64,000 bases of DNA from an uncultured Prevotella sp. (GCA_905233245.1 CAJODK010000014.1:1-64000), one strand, 5' to 3'; positions 16,893 through 25,205 are shown, counted from the stretch's first letter. Numbers and translations are program-made. The notes: generated from the sequence alone by a model not told the origin.

Positions 16893-18202
16893 TACTTTCG
16901 TTCGATTTTAGCACCAAGGGCGTTGAGGCGCGCCTCGATATTCTCGTAGCCTCGGTCTATCTGTGCGATATTGCTTATCTGCGAAGTACCGTCAGCAGAG
17001 AGGGCTGCTATGAGCAGGGCTATGCCTGCGCGGATGTCAGGGCTCGACATGCGGGCGGCTCTCAGGCGTATCTTGCGGTCGTGTCCCACCACGACAGCGC
17101 GGTGCGGGTCGCAGAGGATTATCTGTGCACCCATGTCTATGAGTTTATCTACGAAGAACAGTCGGCTCTCAAACATCTTCTGGTGGAAGAGCACGCTGCC
17201 CTGCGCCTGTGTTGCCACCACGAGGAGCACGCTCAGCAGGTCTGGCGTGAGTCCAGGCCACGGTGCGTCGGCGAGTGTCATGATGGTGCCGTCTATGAAG
17301 GAGTCTATCTGGTAGTGCTCGTGACGAGGTATGTAGAGGTCGTCGCCTTCCTCCTCTATCGTGATACCCAGACGGCGGAAGGCATCGGGTATGATGCCCA
17401 GGTTGCGTATCGATGCATTCTTGATGCGTATGCCGTCGCCCACCATCGCTGCCATAGCGATGAATGAGCCCACCTCTATCATGTCGGGCAGGAGTCGGTG
17501 CTCCGTCCCTGTGAGTCGCTCCACTCCCACGATGGTGATGAGGTTGCTTCCTATGCCCGAGATATTGGCTCCCATGCGGTTGAGCATGTGGCACAGTTGC
17601 TGTATGTAGGGTTCGCAGGCGGCATTGTATATCGTGGTGGTACCCTCTGCCATCACTGCTGCCATGATAATGTTCGCCGTTCCAGTCACCGACGCTTCGT
17701 CGAGGAGCATGTAGCACCCCCTGAGATGGTCAGCGGTCAGTTCATAGACGTCACGCCCTGCCACTCGCTGGTATGCGGCGCCCAGTTTGTGGAATCCCAG
17801 GAAGTGGGTGTCCAGTCTTCTGCGCCCTATCTTGTCGCCACCGGGCTTGGCTACGGTAGCCTTGCCGAAGCGGCCGAGCAGCGGACCTATCATCATGACG
17901 GAACCGCGCAGTCGGGCACACTCGCTGACAAACTCATCGCTGCTCAGGTAGTTGAGGTCCAGCGTGTCCGCCCTGAATGTGAAGACGCCCTTTTCGGGAT
18001 TGGTGACCTTCACACCGATGTCCTTGAGCAGTTTTATGAGGTTGTTGACATCCAGTATGTCCGGGACATTGCTGATGGTCACCTGCTCATCGGTGAGCAG
18101 TGTGGCACAGATGACCTGCAGAGCCTCGTTCTTGGCGCCCTGCGGTGTGATATCGCCCTTCAGCGGATGTCCGCCCTCTATTACAAACGTCTCCATACTC
18201 AC
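16892..18202 (-). CDS. murA: UDP-N-acetylglucosamine 1-carboxyvinyltransferase
   Basis: First committed step of peptidoglycan synthesis: transfers enolpyruvate from PEP to UDP-GlcNAc. 436 residues, family length; N-terminal GGHPLKGDITPQGAKNEALQ, then RGSVMMIGPLLGRFG. The active-site loop reads PGGDKIG, with Asp123 where E. coli and most enzymes have Cys115 (PGGCTIG), the substitution known to confer fosfomycin insensitivity. The start overlaps the stop of the DUF4290 gene by 4 nt (ATGA) and the stop overlaps rimM by one base, so the cluster is tightly coupled. Confidence 0.96.
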   Translation of the reverse strand: MSMETFVIEGGHPLKGDITPQGAKNEALQVICATLLTDEQVTISNVPDILDVNNLIKLLKDIGVKVTNPEKGVFTFRADTLDLNYLSSDEFVSECARLRGSVMMIGPLLGRFGKATVAKPGGDKIGRRRLDTHFLGFHKLGAAYQRVAGRDVYELTADHLRGCYMLLDEASVTGTANIIMAAVMAEGTTTIYNAACEPYIQQLCHMLNRMGANISGIGSNLITIVGVERLTGTEHRLLPDMIEVGSFIAMAAMVGDGIRIKNASIRNLGIIPDAFRRLGITIEEEGDDLYIPRHEHYQIDSFIDGTIMTLADAPWPGLTPDLLSVLLVVATQAQGSVLFHQKMFESRLFFVDKLIDMGAQIILCDPHRAVVVGHDRKIRLRAARMSSPDIRAGIALLIAALSADGTSQISNIAQIDRGYENIEARLNALGAKIERK

Positions 18203-18798
18203 TTCCTTTTCTTCTTTGCCTTAGCCCTGTCCTCTGTACCTTCCACTGCCGAAACCTTCACGTCCTGAGGCATGAGCTGTATCTTGCCGCCAGTGTATTT
18301 GGCGAGGTCTGACACTACGCGCTCCTTGTCCACCGAACCGAATCCCCATGCAGCCAGACTGCGGTACATCTGCTCCGCAGCCTCTACAGCGAGAGCCTGT
18401 CGCTCCTCGTTGTCGGGCATCTCCTTCAGTCGGTCGAATATCTGGAAGAGCAGTTTGCCATAGTGTCTCACGGGCACGTTCTGCTTGCTGTACTCTATCT
18501 TGTCGGGCGCGGTGAGCATCTTGTCCTCGCGCTCAAACTCCACTGGGTAGTCGATGTCCAGTTTGAAGTCCGACATCAACGCCAGGTGATACCACAGCAT
18601 AGGCATGCGCTCCTTGTAGCTGTGCTGACTCTGCACCACTCGCTTCATCGTTTCGATGATGCTCTCTGCACACTGCTGTCGCTCCTCCTTGGTAGGGAGG
18701 CTGACGGCGTGGTCCACCATCTGCTGCACGTCACGTCCGTACGCCTTGAGGCGCATCTTCTCTCGTTCCGTATTGTAGTCCAGTCCTGTTATATCCAT
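18199..18798 (-). CDS. DUF4290 family protein
   Basis: 199 residues, mostly helical by composition, no signal peptide or membrane segment. The sequence MDITGLDYNTEREKMRLKAYGR and the following QQMVDHAV match the Bacteroidetes family DUF4290, which is commonly found directly upstream of murA. The C-terminus is a short basic tail (RAKAKKKRK). Function unknown; the position in the murA-rimM cluster suggests a housekeeping role but gives no activity. The ATG region overlaps an 8-nt tandem array. Confidence 0.85.
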   Translation of the reverse strand: MDITGLDYNTEREKMRLKAYGRDVQQMVDHAVSLPTKEERQQCAESIIETMKRVVQSQHSYKERMPMLWYHLALMSDFKLDIDYPVEFEREDKMLTAPDKIEYSKQNVPVRHYGKLLFQIFDRLKEMPDNEERQALAVEAAEQMYRSLAAWGFGSVDKERVVSDLAKYTGGKIQLMPQDVKVSAVEGTEDRAKAKKKRK

Positions 18799-18821
18799 TG
18801 TTTGGTCGTTTGGTTGTTTGG
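18798..18821. repeat. 8-nt tandem array (3 units, TTGTTTGG)
   Basis: TTGTTTGG, TCGTTTGG, TTGTTTGG immediately upstream of the DUF4290 ATG; same period and close sequence to arrays at 7.94 and 49.44 kb. Confidence 0.8.
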
Positions 18822-18843
18822 TCTCCTAAACCACTAGAACACC

Positions 18844-19722
18844 CTACAAGGCGTTCAGCACCTGTTCCTTTATCTGTTCCAGTTCATCCTTCATCTGCAC
18901 AACGATGTTCTGCATCTCAGCATTGTTGCTCTTCGAACCCGTGGTATTTATCTCTCTGCCCATCTCCTGGGCTATGAAGCCAAGCTTCTTGCCCTGTCCC
19001 TGAGCGATGTCCTCGTCCATCGTGTCGAGGAAGTACTTCAGGTGGTTGGTGAGTCGCTGCTTCTCCTCCGAGATGTCGAGTTTCTCGATATAGTATATCA
19101 TCTCCTGCTCGAGGCGGTTCTCGTCGTATTCCACGTCAGGTATCATCCTGAGGTTGTCCGTGAGTCGCTGGCGTATCTTCTCCACGCGGCTCTGCTCATA
19201 GGGCTCTATCTCGCCCATCAGTCGTGCGATGTTGGCTATCTTCTCCTCAAATTTCTTCTTCAGCGCAGCGCCCTCCTGCTTGCGGAATTCGTAGAGGTTC
19301 TGCAGAGCCTCGTCTATCGCCTTGCTCGCCACTGCCCACTCCTCGTCGGAGAGTTCCTCCACCTCCTGACGGCTCACCACGTCGGGCATGCGCATCAGCA
19401 CGGGCAGCAGGTCCTCGGTGGAGATACCCAGTTCGCTCTGGAGTCCCTTGAGTTGCTCGAAGTAACTCCTCACCAGGGGCATGTTGATGCTCTGCGAGTC
19501 GGAACCCGTCTCGCGCTCCACCCAGATGGAGAAGTCCACCTTGCCCCTCACTACGCTCTCCTGTATCGCCTTGCGCATGTCCATCTCCTTCTCGCGGTAG
19601 ATGGGCGCTATGCGTGTAGAGCAGTCCAACGCTTTGGAATTCAGCGCCTTCACCTCTACATGGATTGTCTTGTCCTGATATTTCGCTACGGCCTTGCCGT
19701 AACCTGTCATCGATAGTATCAC
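18844..19722 (-). CDS. yicC: YicC family endoribonuclease
   Basis: YicC/YloC family protein; members act as endoribonucleases on small RNAs in other bacteria. 292 residues, with the N-terminal motif MILSMTGYGKA, the central EVKALNSKALD, and the C-terminal helical domain ending in GREINTTGSKSNNAEMQ and VVQMKDELEQIKEQVLN, all diagnostic. First gene of the minus-strand cluster; in many Bacteroidetes it is followed directly by gmk, which here lies 5 kb further down. Promoter TACCTTTG lies 25 nt upstream. Confidence 0.93.
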   Translation of the reverse strand: MILSMTGYGKAVAKYQDKTIHVEVKALNSKALDCSTRIAPIYREKEMDMRKAIQESVVRGKVDFSIWVERETGSDSQSINMPLVRSYFEQLKGLQSELGISTEDLLPVLMRMPDVVSRQEVEELSDEEWAVASKAIDEALQNLYEFRKQEGAALKKKFEEKIANIARLMGEIEPYEQSRVEKIRQRLTDNLRMIPDVEYDENRLEQEMIYYIEKLDISEEKQRLTNHLKYFLDTMDEDIAQGQGKKLGFIAQEMGREINTTGSKSNNAEMQNIVVQMKDELEQIKEQVLNAL

Positions 19723-19746
19723 AGTCTTATTTTTTTAATATTTCTG

Positions 19747-19754
19747 CAAAGGTA
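19747..19754 (-). promoter_or_regulatory. yicC promoter, TACCTTTG
   Basis: Minus-strand -7 element 25 nt before the yicC ATG; it sits 13 bp from the divergent tsaB promoter so the two promoters overlap. Confidence 0.75.
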
Positions 19755-19767
19755 CAAATTTTTTTTG

Positions 19768-19775
19768 TAACTTTG
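19768..19775 (+). promoter_or_regulatory. tsaB promoter, TAACTTTG
   Basis: Plus-strand -7 element 16 nt before the tsaB ATG, back to back with the yicC promoter. Confidence 0.72.
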
Positions 19776-19791
19776 CACAAAATTTCGCAAA

Positions 19792-20499
19792 ATGACAATT
19801 CTTAATATAGAAACAAGCACCGACATCTGCAGCATAGCCCTCAGCAAGGACGGCATGATACTGCATGACAAGGTAGTAGGCAACAACTCTGAGCACCACT
19901 CTCAGGCCTCTGAGCAACTCGGTTCTATGGTCGATGAAACGATGACCATCCTTGAGGACCGCCATCTGAAGCTCGACGCCGTAGCCGTCAGTTCGGGACC
20001 AGGCAGTTACACAGGTCTGCGCATCGGCGTCTCCATGGCCAAGGGCATCGCCTACGGCAGTGACGCCCGTCTCATCGCCATCCCCACGCTCGAGCTCCTT
20101 TGTGTGGCCCCCCTCTTATCCCCCCCTCAGGGGGGAGTTGGAGAGGGGCTCCTCCTCTGCCCTATGCTCGACGCCCGTCGCATGGAGGTCTATGCCGCCA
20201 TCTACGACACCTCGCTCCGTGTCGTCCGTGCCCCTCAGGCCGACGTGGTGGACGGTGAGACCTACAAGAGTTTCCTCGACGAGCACGACATCTATTTCTT
20301 TGGCAACGGAGCAGAGAAGTGCATGCCTGTCATCAACCACCCCCGCGCCCACTACCTCCCTGACATCCAACCACTTGCCAAGAACATGATGCCACTGGCA
20401 GAGAAGCGTTTCTATGCAGGGCAGTTTGAGGATGTAGCCTACTTCACACCCGAATATCTGAAGGCATATCAGGCCAAGTTACCCAAGAAATTATTGTAA
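19792..20499 (+). CDS. tsaB: tRNA threonylcarbamoyladenosine synthesis protein TsaB
   Basis: Partner of TsaD and TsaE in making t6A37 of ANN-decoding tRNAs. 235 residues with the actin-like N-terminus ILNIETSTDICSIAL, the conserved SSGPGSYTGLRIG, and the C-terminal TPEYLKAY. Between two conserved parts, residues about 106-121 (APLLSPPQGGVGEGLL) are encoded by a GC-rich palindromic repeat in frame, just before CPMLDARRMEVYAA. It is not in an operon with tig: a separate promoter follows. Confidence 0.93.
   Translation: MTILNIETSTDICSIALSKDGMILHDKVVGNNSEHHSQASEQLGSMVDETMTILEDRHLKLDAVAVSSGPGSYTGLRIGVSMAKGIAYGSDARLIAIPTLELLCVAPLLSPPQGGVGEGLLLCPMLDARRMEVYAAIYDTSLRVVRAPQADVVDGETYKSFLDEHDIYFFGNGAEKCMPVINHPRAHYLPDIQPLAKNMMPLAEKRFYAGQFEDVAYFTPEYLKAYQAKLPKKLL
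20108..20150. repeat. GC-rich palindromic repeat inside tsaB
   Basis: CCCCCCTCAGGGGGG hairpin with a GAGAGGGGCT arm; arm and hairpin match the rlmD copy (subfamily with CCCCTCTC). Confidence 0.85.
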
Positions 20500-20502
20500 A
20501 TA

Positions 20503-20534
20503 TTTGGTCATGCGAAGAAAAATGTGTAACTTTG
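20503..20534 (+). promoter_or_regulatory. tig promoter
   Basis: TTTG (20503-20506) - 20 nt - TAACTTTG (20527-20534). The leader of about 40 nt contains four GTATAAA-like units (20548-20576), another 7-nt tandem array. Confidence 0.82.
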
Positions 20535-20580
20535 CACCTCTTTTTTGTATAAAGTATAAAAAGTATAAAGTATAACGACA

Positions 20581-21930
20581 ATGAACATCAATTTTGAAAA
20601 GAACCAGAAAGCAAGCGGCGTGATGACCATCACCGTAGAGGAGATGGACTATCAGGACAACGTGCGCAAGCAGCTCAACGACTACCGCAAGAAGGCCAAC
20701 ATCCCTGGATTCCGTCCTGGTCAGGCTCCTATGGGCATGATCAAGCGCCAGATAGGTGCACAGGTCAAGGTGGACGCCATCAACCGCCTCGTAGGCGAGA
20801 AGCTCTACGAGTACGTCAAGGAGAACAAAATCAACATGCTCGGCGAACCAATGCCACACCTCGGCGAGGAACCAGTGGACCTCGACAAGGAGGCACCATA
20901 CACCCTCAAGTTTGACATCGCAGTAGCACCAGAAATCGACATCAAGCTCTCCAAGAAGAACAAGATAGCTTACTACAACATCTCTGTCGATGACAAAATG
21001 ATAGACCAGCAGGTTGACGCCTACGCATCACGCGGCGGCTCATACGAGAAGGTCGAGGCATACGAAGACAACGACATGCTCAAGGGCGACCTGCGCGAAC
21101 TCAATGCCGACGGCACCACCAAGGAAGGCGGCATCACCGTCGCTGACGCTGTCATGCTCCCCAACTACATGAAGGTAGATGAGCAGAAGGCACTCTTCCA
21201 GGGCTGCAAGGTAGGCGACATCATCACCTTCAACCCCAAGAAGGCATACCCAGAGTCAGACATCGAGGTATCATCACTCCTCAAGGTCACCAAGGAAGAG
21301 GCTGCCAACATCACCTCCGACTTCTCATACCAGGTGACAGAAATCTCACGCTACAAGAAGCACGACATCAATCAGGAACTCTTCGACCAGATATTCGGCA
21401 AGGACGCCGTAAAGGACGAGAAGGAATTCCGCCAGAAAATCAGCGACCAGCTCAAGGAGCAGCTCGACACCAACGCCGAGTACCGCTTCCTCGCTGACGT
21501 TCGCGACTACGTAGAGAAGAAGCTCGGCAAGGTAGAGTACGACGACGAACTCATGAAGCGCATCATGCTCGCCAACAACAAGGACAAGGACCAGAAGTTC
21601 GTGGACGACAACTACGAAGGCTCCGTCAAGGAACTCACCTGGCACCTCGCCAAGAACCAGCTCCTCGAGCAGTGCGAGGTCAAGATAGAAGACGCCGACG
21701 TCAAGGCAGTAGCCAAGGAGATGACCAAGATGCAGTTCGCCCAGTACAGCATGAACAACATCCCCGACGAGTACATCGACCAGTACGCCGAAGAGATGCT
21801 CAAGAAGCCAGAGCAGGTGGACCAGCTCGTCAATCAGGCAGCCGACCGCAAGCTCATGACCGCCCTCAAGGACGTCGTAGCCCTCGACGAGAAGACCATC
21901 TCCTTCGAGGACTTCCAGAAGCTCGCGTAA
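20581..21930 (+). CDS. tig: trigger factor
   Basis: Ribosome-associated chaperone. 449 residues in the Bacteroidetes-type arrangement: N-terminal ribosome-binding domain with the signature IPGFRPGQAPMGMIKRQIG (about 39-60), a diverged PPIase region (about 145-250) and a long helical C-terminal domain. Codon use is strongly biased toward C-ending codons compared with the flanking accessory region, as expected for a highly expressed gene. Own promoter; downstream lie palindromic 21-bp repeats instead of a standard terminator. Confidence 0.93.
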   Translation: MNINFEKNQKASGVMTITVEEMDYQDNVRKQLNDYRKKANIPGFRPGQAPMGMIKRQIGAQVKVDAINRLVGEKLYEYVKENKINMLGEPMPHLGEEPVDLDKEAPYTLKFDIAVAPEIDIKLSKKNKIAYYNISVDDKMIDQQVDAYASRGGSYEKVEAYEDNDMLKGDLRELNADGTTKEGGITVADAVMLPNYMKVDEQKALFQGCKVGDIITFNPKKAYPESDIEVSSLLKVTKEEAANITSDFSYQVTEISRYKKHDINQELFDQIFGKDAVKDEKEFRQKISDQLKEQLDTNAEYRFLADVRDYVEKKLGKVEYDDELMKRIMLANNKDKDQKFVDDNYEGSVKELTWHLAKNQLLEQCEVKIEDADVKAVAKEMTKMQFAQYSMNNIPDEYIDQYAEEMLKKPEQVDQLVNQAADRKLMTALKDVVALDEKTISFEDFQKLA

Positions 21931-21953
21931 CTACGAGCTAAGCAATAAAATCC

Positions 21954-22016
21954 AATTAACGCGTTAATTCTCGAAATTAACGCGTTAATTTTTTAAATTT
22001 ACGCGTTAATCTGAAA
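21954..22016. repeat. 21-bp tandem array with AATTAACGCGTTAAT palindromes (3 units)
   Basis: Three consecutive 21-nt units, each carrying the 14-bp palindrome ATTAACGCGTTAAT (third unit ATTTACGCGTTAAT) and a variable 6-nt spacer. 24 nt after the tig stop. Could act as a terminator-like hairpin series or a binding array; not established. Confidence 0.85.
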
Positions 22017-22036
22017 TCGGACTCGTATTACTTGCA

Positions 22037-22120
22037 GAAGCTAAGCGCCTACATCTGGAAGCTAAGCACCCACACGTGGGCGCTTAGTACCCGCAAATGG
22101 AGGCTAAGCGCCCGCACCCT
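22037..22120. repeat. 21-bp tandem array with GCTAAGC core (4 units)
   Basis: Four 21-nt units beginning GAAGCTAAGCGCC / GAAGCTAAGCACC / GGCGCTTAGTACC / GAGGCTAAGCGCC. A single GCTAAGCA also lies at 21937. The core recurs with the same period at 25.34 and 47.13 kb. From 21931 to 22441 no gene is supported. Confidence 0.85.
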
Positions 22121-22203
22121 ACATCATTTTTTCAATTTTTGCCCATTTTCTCCCAACTTTTTTATGCGTTTTTAGACAAAAACCTCCACTCTCCACTAAT
22201 CCT

Positions 22204-22248
22204 CCACCACTCGCCAGCCCAGTGTTTATAAGCCTTCCCGATGACGAG
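22204..22248. repeat. dispersed repeat, copy 1 (CCACTCGC..CAGCCCAGT)
   Basis: Shares CCACTCGC, CAGCCCAGT-TT-AT and GACGAG in the same order with 25494-25538, in direct orientation. The two copies bracket the AT-rich gene group. Confidence 0.6.
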
Positions 22249-22441
22249 TGTAGGTTTTTAGGTTGATTTGCAAAAATGTTACGCGCGTACGCGCGAAGCG
22301 ACGTGATAAAGAGCAAAAAGCGAAGTGATAACCTGTGACATTTGAAAAGAAGGATGTCACTATATGTGCGCGCTGATAATCAGCAGTTTAACCCTCAAAA
22401 GTGACAAGTGACAACCTAAATGCACAACTTCTTGTGAGAAG

Positions 22442-22618
22442 TTAAGCACAAGATAGCACGTGGATTACCCATGCGGAGTGGTTATGGTGACACAACACTC
22501 TGGCAATCTCCTTCTTGAAATACTCCAAGTCCGACTCCTTCTGACTCATCACACCTATCTTGTGACTCATTATGCTACTGATAAAAGTTTCTTCACCAGC
22601 TTCATCCATCTCCATCAT
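22442..22618 (-). CDS. small hypothetical ORF (58 codons)
   Basis: Below the track's length limit. ATG at 22618 (MMEMDEAGEE...) to TAA at 22442; ends HNHSAWVIHVLSCA. Composition is protein-like and it lies 43 nt after the lipoprotein gene on the same strand, but no homologue is recognised and part may be a remnant of a larger gene. Low confidence. Confidence 0.35.
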   Translation of the reverse strand: MMEMDEAGEETFISSIMSHKIGVMSQKESDLEYFKKEIARVLCHHNHSAWVIHVLSCA

Positions 22619-22661
22619 ACGTTTTGTAGTTTATAATTAGATTTTAATAGTCGCAGTTCAT

Positions 22662-23501
22662 CTACTTTCGATTCATAATTAGCTTTCCATTATAAGAATC
22701 ATATGTATTTTTGTATTTTAAAACACCCTTGATGGTATTTTTGTTTACAGGATATGCTGTTATGTATATATAATTACCATCTTCATCTGGTGCTTGCGCA
22801 ATATGTAAAGTATTGTTGTCTACCCATCCTGTTGCATTTTCGTAATTTGCTATGCGATAATTAATGAGATAGTCAATTTTAACATTGTTAGTTGTCGGAT
22901 TATGAATTAAAGTTAGACAAACATTCATCCCCCCCTCATATAAATTAGGACATTCCCAATTTCCCGTATAATCAAATCCTTGGATATTATCTTCTTGATG
23001 AGCATTGTAGGAGGAGTTGTTTGATAAAGATAAGTTAGAGGAAGCTGTTGTATGTGCAGTCTCTAGGCTTGTAGTTGGGTAAATCGTGGAATTCTGTTTT
23101 TTTTCTACTCTGTTCCAGGGAAAAGATTTCTCGATATATGTCTGTCCACGGAAAAAGTTATAAGAAGCATATTTTTTTACCTCACTTGCGCTTAGCGTCG
23201 TGACTTGAATTGGAGTTCCATTATAATAGTTACCATATTTGTCTAAGAATTGTATAATTACTGTTATAGTGTATAATCCATCATAACTTCGCCCTCTAAT
23301 TTCGTCAAACACTTCCTTTTCGACTTCCTCGTAGGTAAATCCATCAAAACTAACTTGATTAATTCCAACTATACCCATTGTTGGGCAATGCATAGTCACA
23401 TATATTTGACCATCTTGGATTTCAACATTATAATTCTTTCTTTTACAAGAATAAAGTAATAAAATACAACATGCTACAATCAGAATATTTAGAGATCTCA
23501 T
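22662..23501 (-). CDS. hypothetical lipoprotein
   Basis: 279 residues from ATG 23501. The N-terminus MRSLNILIVACCILLLYSCKRK is a lipoprotein signal with the Cys at about residue 19; the track's earlier start (23567) would put 22 extra residues before it. A serine/asparagine/threonine-rich middle (about 130-170) separates an N-terminal and a C-terminal domain; the latter (GFDYTGNWECPNLYEGG onward, LTLIHNPTTNN) looks like a small beta-rich domain. AT-rich, with A/T-ending codons unlike its neighbours, so probably acquired. No function assigned; next to a TerB-like gene. Confidence 0.72.
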   Translation of the reverse strand: MRSLNILIVACCILLLYSCKRKNYNVEIQDGQIYVTMHCPTMGIVGINQVSFDGFTYEEVEKEVFDEIRGRSYDGLYTITVIIQFLDKYGNYYNGTPIQVTTLSASEVKKYASYNFFRGQTYIEKSFPWNRVEKKQNSTIYPTTSLETAHTTASSNLSLSNNSSYNAHQEDNIQGFDYTGNWECPNLYEGGMNVCLTLIHNPTTNNVKIDYLINYRIANYENATGWVDNNTLHIAQAPDEDGNYIYITAYPVNKNTIKGVLKYKNTYDSYNGKLIMNRK

Positions 23502-23574
23502 TTTTATGATGTTTATGTTGACTATAGTATAATATTTTGCATTGTCGTTTATGCAAATTTTAATCACATAATTT

Positions 23575-24360
23575 TTATTTTAAATATTCAATATATGTAT
23601 TTCTATCTAGCATCTTAAGAACTATTTTTATTACATCTTCGCCTGAAATATATACATCCATTGCATAGTCGGAAAATGTATTACCCATTAAGTCATAACC
23701 AAATCCTATAAGAGAGATTACATCCTCAGATACTTTTGTGACTCTCATTTGTTTGGGTGCCATTTGGACATTATTACCCCATAAAGGATGGTTGGTATCT
23801 AGATTATATATAGTAATAGTATACCCTTCGTTTCCATTAATATTATTTTTAATTTCAACTTGTCTATTACATCCATAGTTGTGTCCAGAAACATCAACAC
23901 CATTTTGATACCTTATATGATTTGAAGATGTGAATTTCAATTCTCCTGGTTCGGGGTTATTACTTCCAGATTTTAAAGAGTCGATGATTGATGTCTTTTT
24001 CAAAGAACTAATATCATAATTATCAAGAGTGACATCTACTAAATCAAACTCATAAGATACATCTGAAACTGGCAGTCCAAATATTTTCATGGAAGAACAT
24101 ATTGCATCAGCATGCCCTCGAAGATTTAAACCGTAGATTGCAATAGAACCTATCTTTCCTTCGTCGCCATCCGCATAAAAATCAAAACGATTTATTATCT
24201 CGCCATTTTTTTCTACTTGCAAAGATATTACACCATTAGGATTCCTGAAAGATTCGATGTTATAAGATGAATACATCGGGGTTCTTTGAAAGTTCTCATG
24301 TACGTTATTTATGAGACTTTCACTTTCTTTTGAGAAATGATTATATCCAAAACCAAACAT
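23575..24360 (-). CDS. hypothetical protein
   Basis: 261 residues, no signal peptide or membrane segment. Begins MFGFGYNHFSKESES; contains FYADGDEGKIGSIAIYGLNLRG and a C-terminal stretch DVYISGEDVIKIVLKML. AT-rich like the flanking genes. It lies between the TerB-like gene and the lipoprotein gene, all on one strand with gaps of about 60-75 nt, suggesting one unit. I do not recognise the family. Confidence 0.7.
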   Translation of the reverse strand: MFGFGYNHFSKESESLINNVHENFQRTPMYSSYNIESFRNPNGVISLQVEKNGEIINRFDFYADGDEGKIGSIAIYGLNLRGHADAICSSMKIFGLPVSDVSYEFDLVDVTLDNYDISSLKKTSIIDSLKSGSNNPEPGELKFTSSNHIRYQNGVDVSGHNYGCNRQVEIKNNINGNEGYTITIYNLDTNHPLWGNNVQMAPKQMRVTKVSEDVISLIGFGYDLMGNTFSDYAMDVYISGEDVIKIVLKMLDRNTYIEYLK

Positions 24361-24377
24361 ATTTATACTAATGTTGG

Positions 24378-24401
24378 GTATCTGAGGTTTCCCTCAGATA
24401 C
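24378..24401. other. perfect hairpin between the TerB-like gene and the next ORF
   Basis: GTATCTGAGG / CCTCAGATAC, a 10-bp perfect inverted repeat with a 4-nt loop. Not followed by a T-run on the minus strand, so an attenuator or RNA-stability element is more likely than a full terminator. Confidence 0.6.
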
Positions 24402-24419
24402 ACATATACTTTTTTCTGG

Positions 24420-24791
24420 TTAGTTATTATTCCAAAACAAAAGAGCTTCGTGAATGTTCATTGTTGGAAAACTACTAAGCGTACATATTACTTGCCAAAG
24501 TTTCACCTCAGATGGGTCTACATCCCCATCAGAAGCCATAATAGCAGCCAAATAACCTGTTGCATACTTTTTTTGTTCGTTTGTCATGTTGGACAATGTG
24601 GCAATCGCATCACTTGCATCCATAATCTGACTGTTGGAGATAATAACAGCCGCATCATTCCCTTTAACTCCAAACTTTACTAATTCAAAAGCAATAGCAG
24701 CTTTTTCTACTTCTTCCACTTTACCATCTGCCATTGCCATAGCCACGCCCATCTTTACTAGAGCTGAAAGCTGTTTTCCATTTAAAATCAT
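24420..24791 (-). CDS. TerB-like protein
   Basis: 123 residues, all helical by composition. The repeats AMADGKVEEVEKAAI (about 19-33) and IMASDGDVDPSEVKLW (about 88-104) are the paired acidic motifs of the TerB/TerB-like fold, a metal-binding domain found in tellurite-resistance and stress or phage-defence contexts. No other ter genes are nearby. First gene of the AT-rich three-gene unit. Domain call is good; role is unknown. Confidence 0.7.
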   Translation of the reverse strand: MILNGKQLSALVKMGVAMAMADGKVEEVEKAAIAFELVKFGVKGNDAAVIISNSQIMDASDAIATLSNMTNEQKKYATGYLAAIMASDGDVDPSEVKLWQVICTLSSFPTMNIHEALLFWNNN

Positions 24792-24862
24792 AGTATTTTA
24801 TTTACGTTTTTCCTCTAGCTCCTAAGGAAAATTTTAATGTTTAGTTTTAGGTTATAGACATA

Positions 24863-25168
24863 CACAAAAAACGTGGAGCCAGTCTCTTTTGCCCGGTCCA
24901 CATTCTGAAGGCTCTCGCATCGCCCTGTTCATCCAACCGAGCAACGCTGAAAGCCCCACGCCGATGTATCATAGATGGAGGAACCTGTATAGGATACTCA
25001 CATGCAGATCTACACCTTCAAGGGGCGTTCCCGTTGCTTTGTTTTTGACGAACAGTTAGAATTTGCGAGATTCTCAGAATGTCAAAACCAAAGCGTCCAG
25101 AAAACGCCTTTTATATGTATGTATGAGCCTTTCAATCACACCGCTTCACGAAGCGGAACTTAGAACTC
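24863..25168 (-). ncRNA. candidate structured small RNA (about 300 nt)
   Basis: A perfect promoter (TTG-N20-TAACTTTG, minus strand) opens a region without a plausible gene and ends at a GTGGA..TCCAC hairpin followed by GTTTTTT (24867-24901). In between, AGCAACG + GCCCC pair at a distance with GGGGC + CGTTGCT, enclosing smaller stems (TAGAT/ATCTA, GTATC/GATAC), and a short GCTTC-ACGAAGCGG hairpin lies near the 5' end. It lacks tmRNA tag codons and RNase P consensus blocks. A 6S-like regulatory RNA is one possibility, not demonstrated. Confidence 0.5.
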
Positions 25169-25174
25169 ACGTGG

Positions 25175-25205
25175 CAAAGTTAAGAATTAATTTTGAAATA
25201 AACAA
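25175..25205 (-). promoter_or_regulatory. promoter of the candidate small RNA
   Basis: TTG (25203-25205) - 20 nt - TAACTTTG (25175-25182) on the minus strand. The -33 box and the following AGGAGCGAAAAATC are shared almost exactly with the promoter at 26495-26525. Confidence 0.78.

Noticed and set aside
17498-18268. 256-aa plus-strand ORF opposite murA and the DUF4290 gene
   Set aside because: Antisense shadow; no recognisable motifs.
21954-22120. CRISPR array
   Set aside because: Units are directly adjacent 21-mers without unique spacers of normal length, and no cas genes are present.
22119-22316. 65-aa minus-strand ORF downstream of tig
   Set aside because: Covers a degenerate repeat region without promoter or recognisable protein features.
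24863-25168. tmRNA or RNase P RNA
   Set aside because: No tag-peptide reading frame, no tRNA-like ends and none of the RNase P consensus blocks were found.
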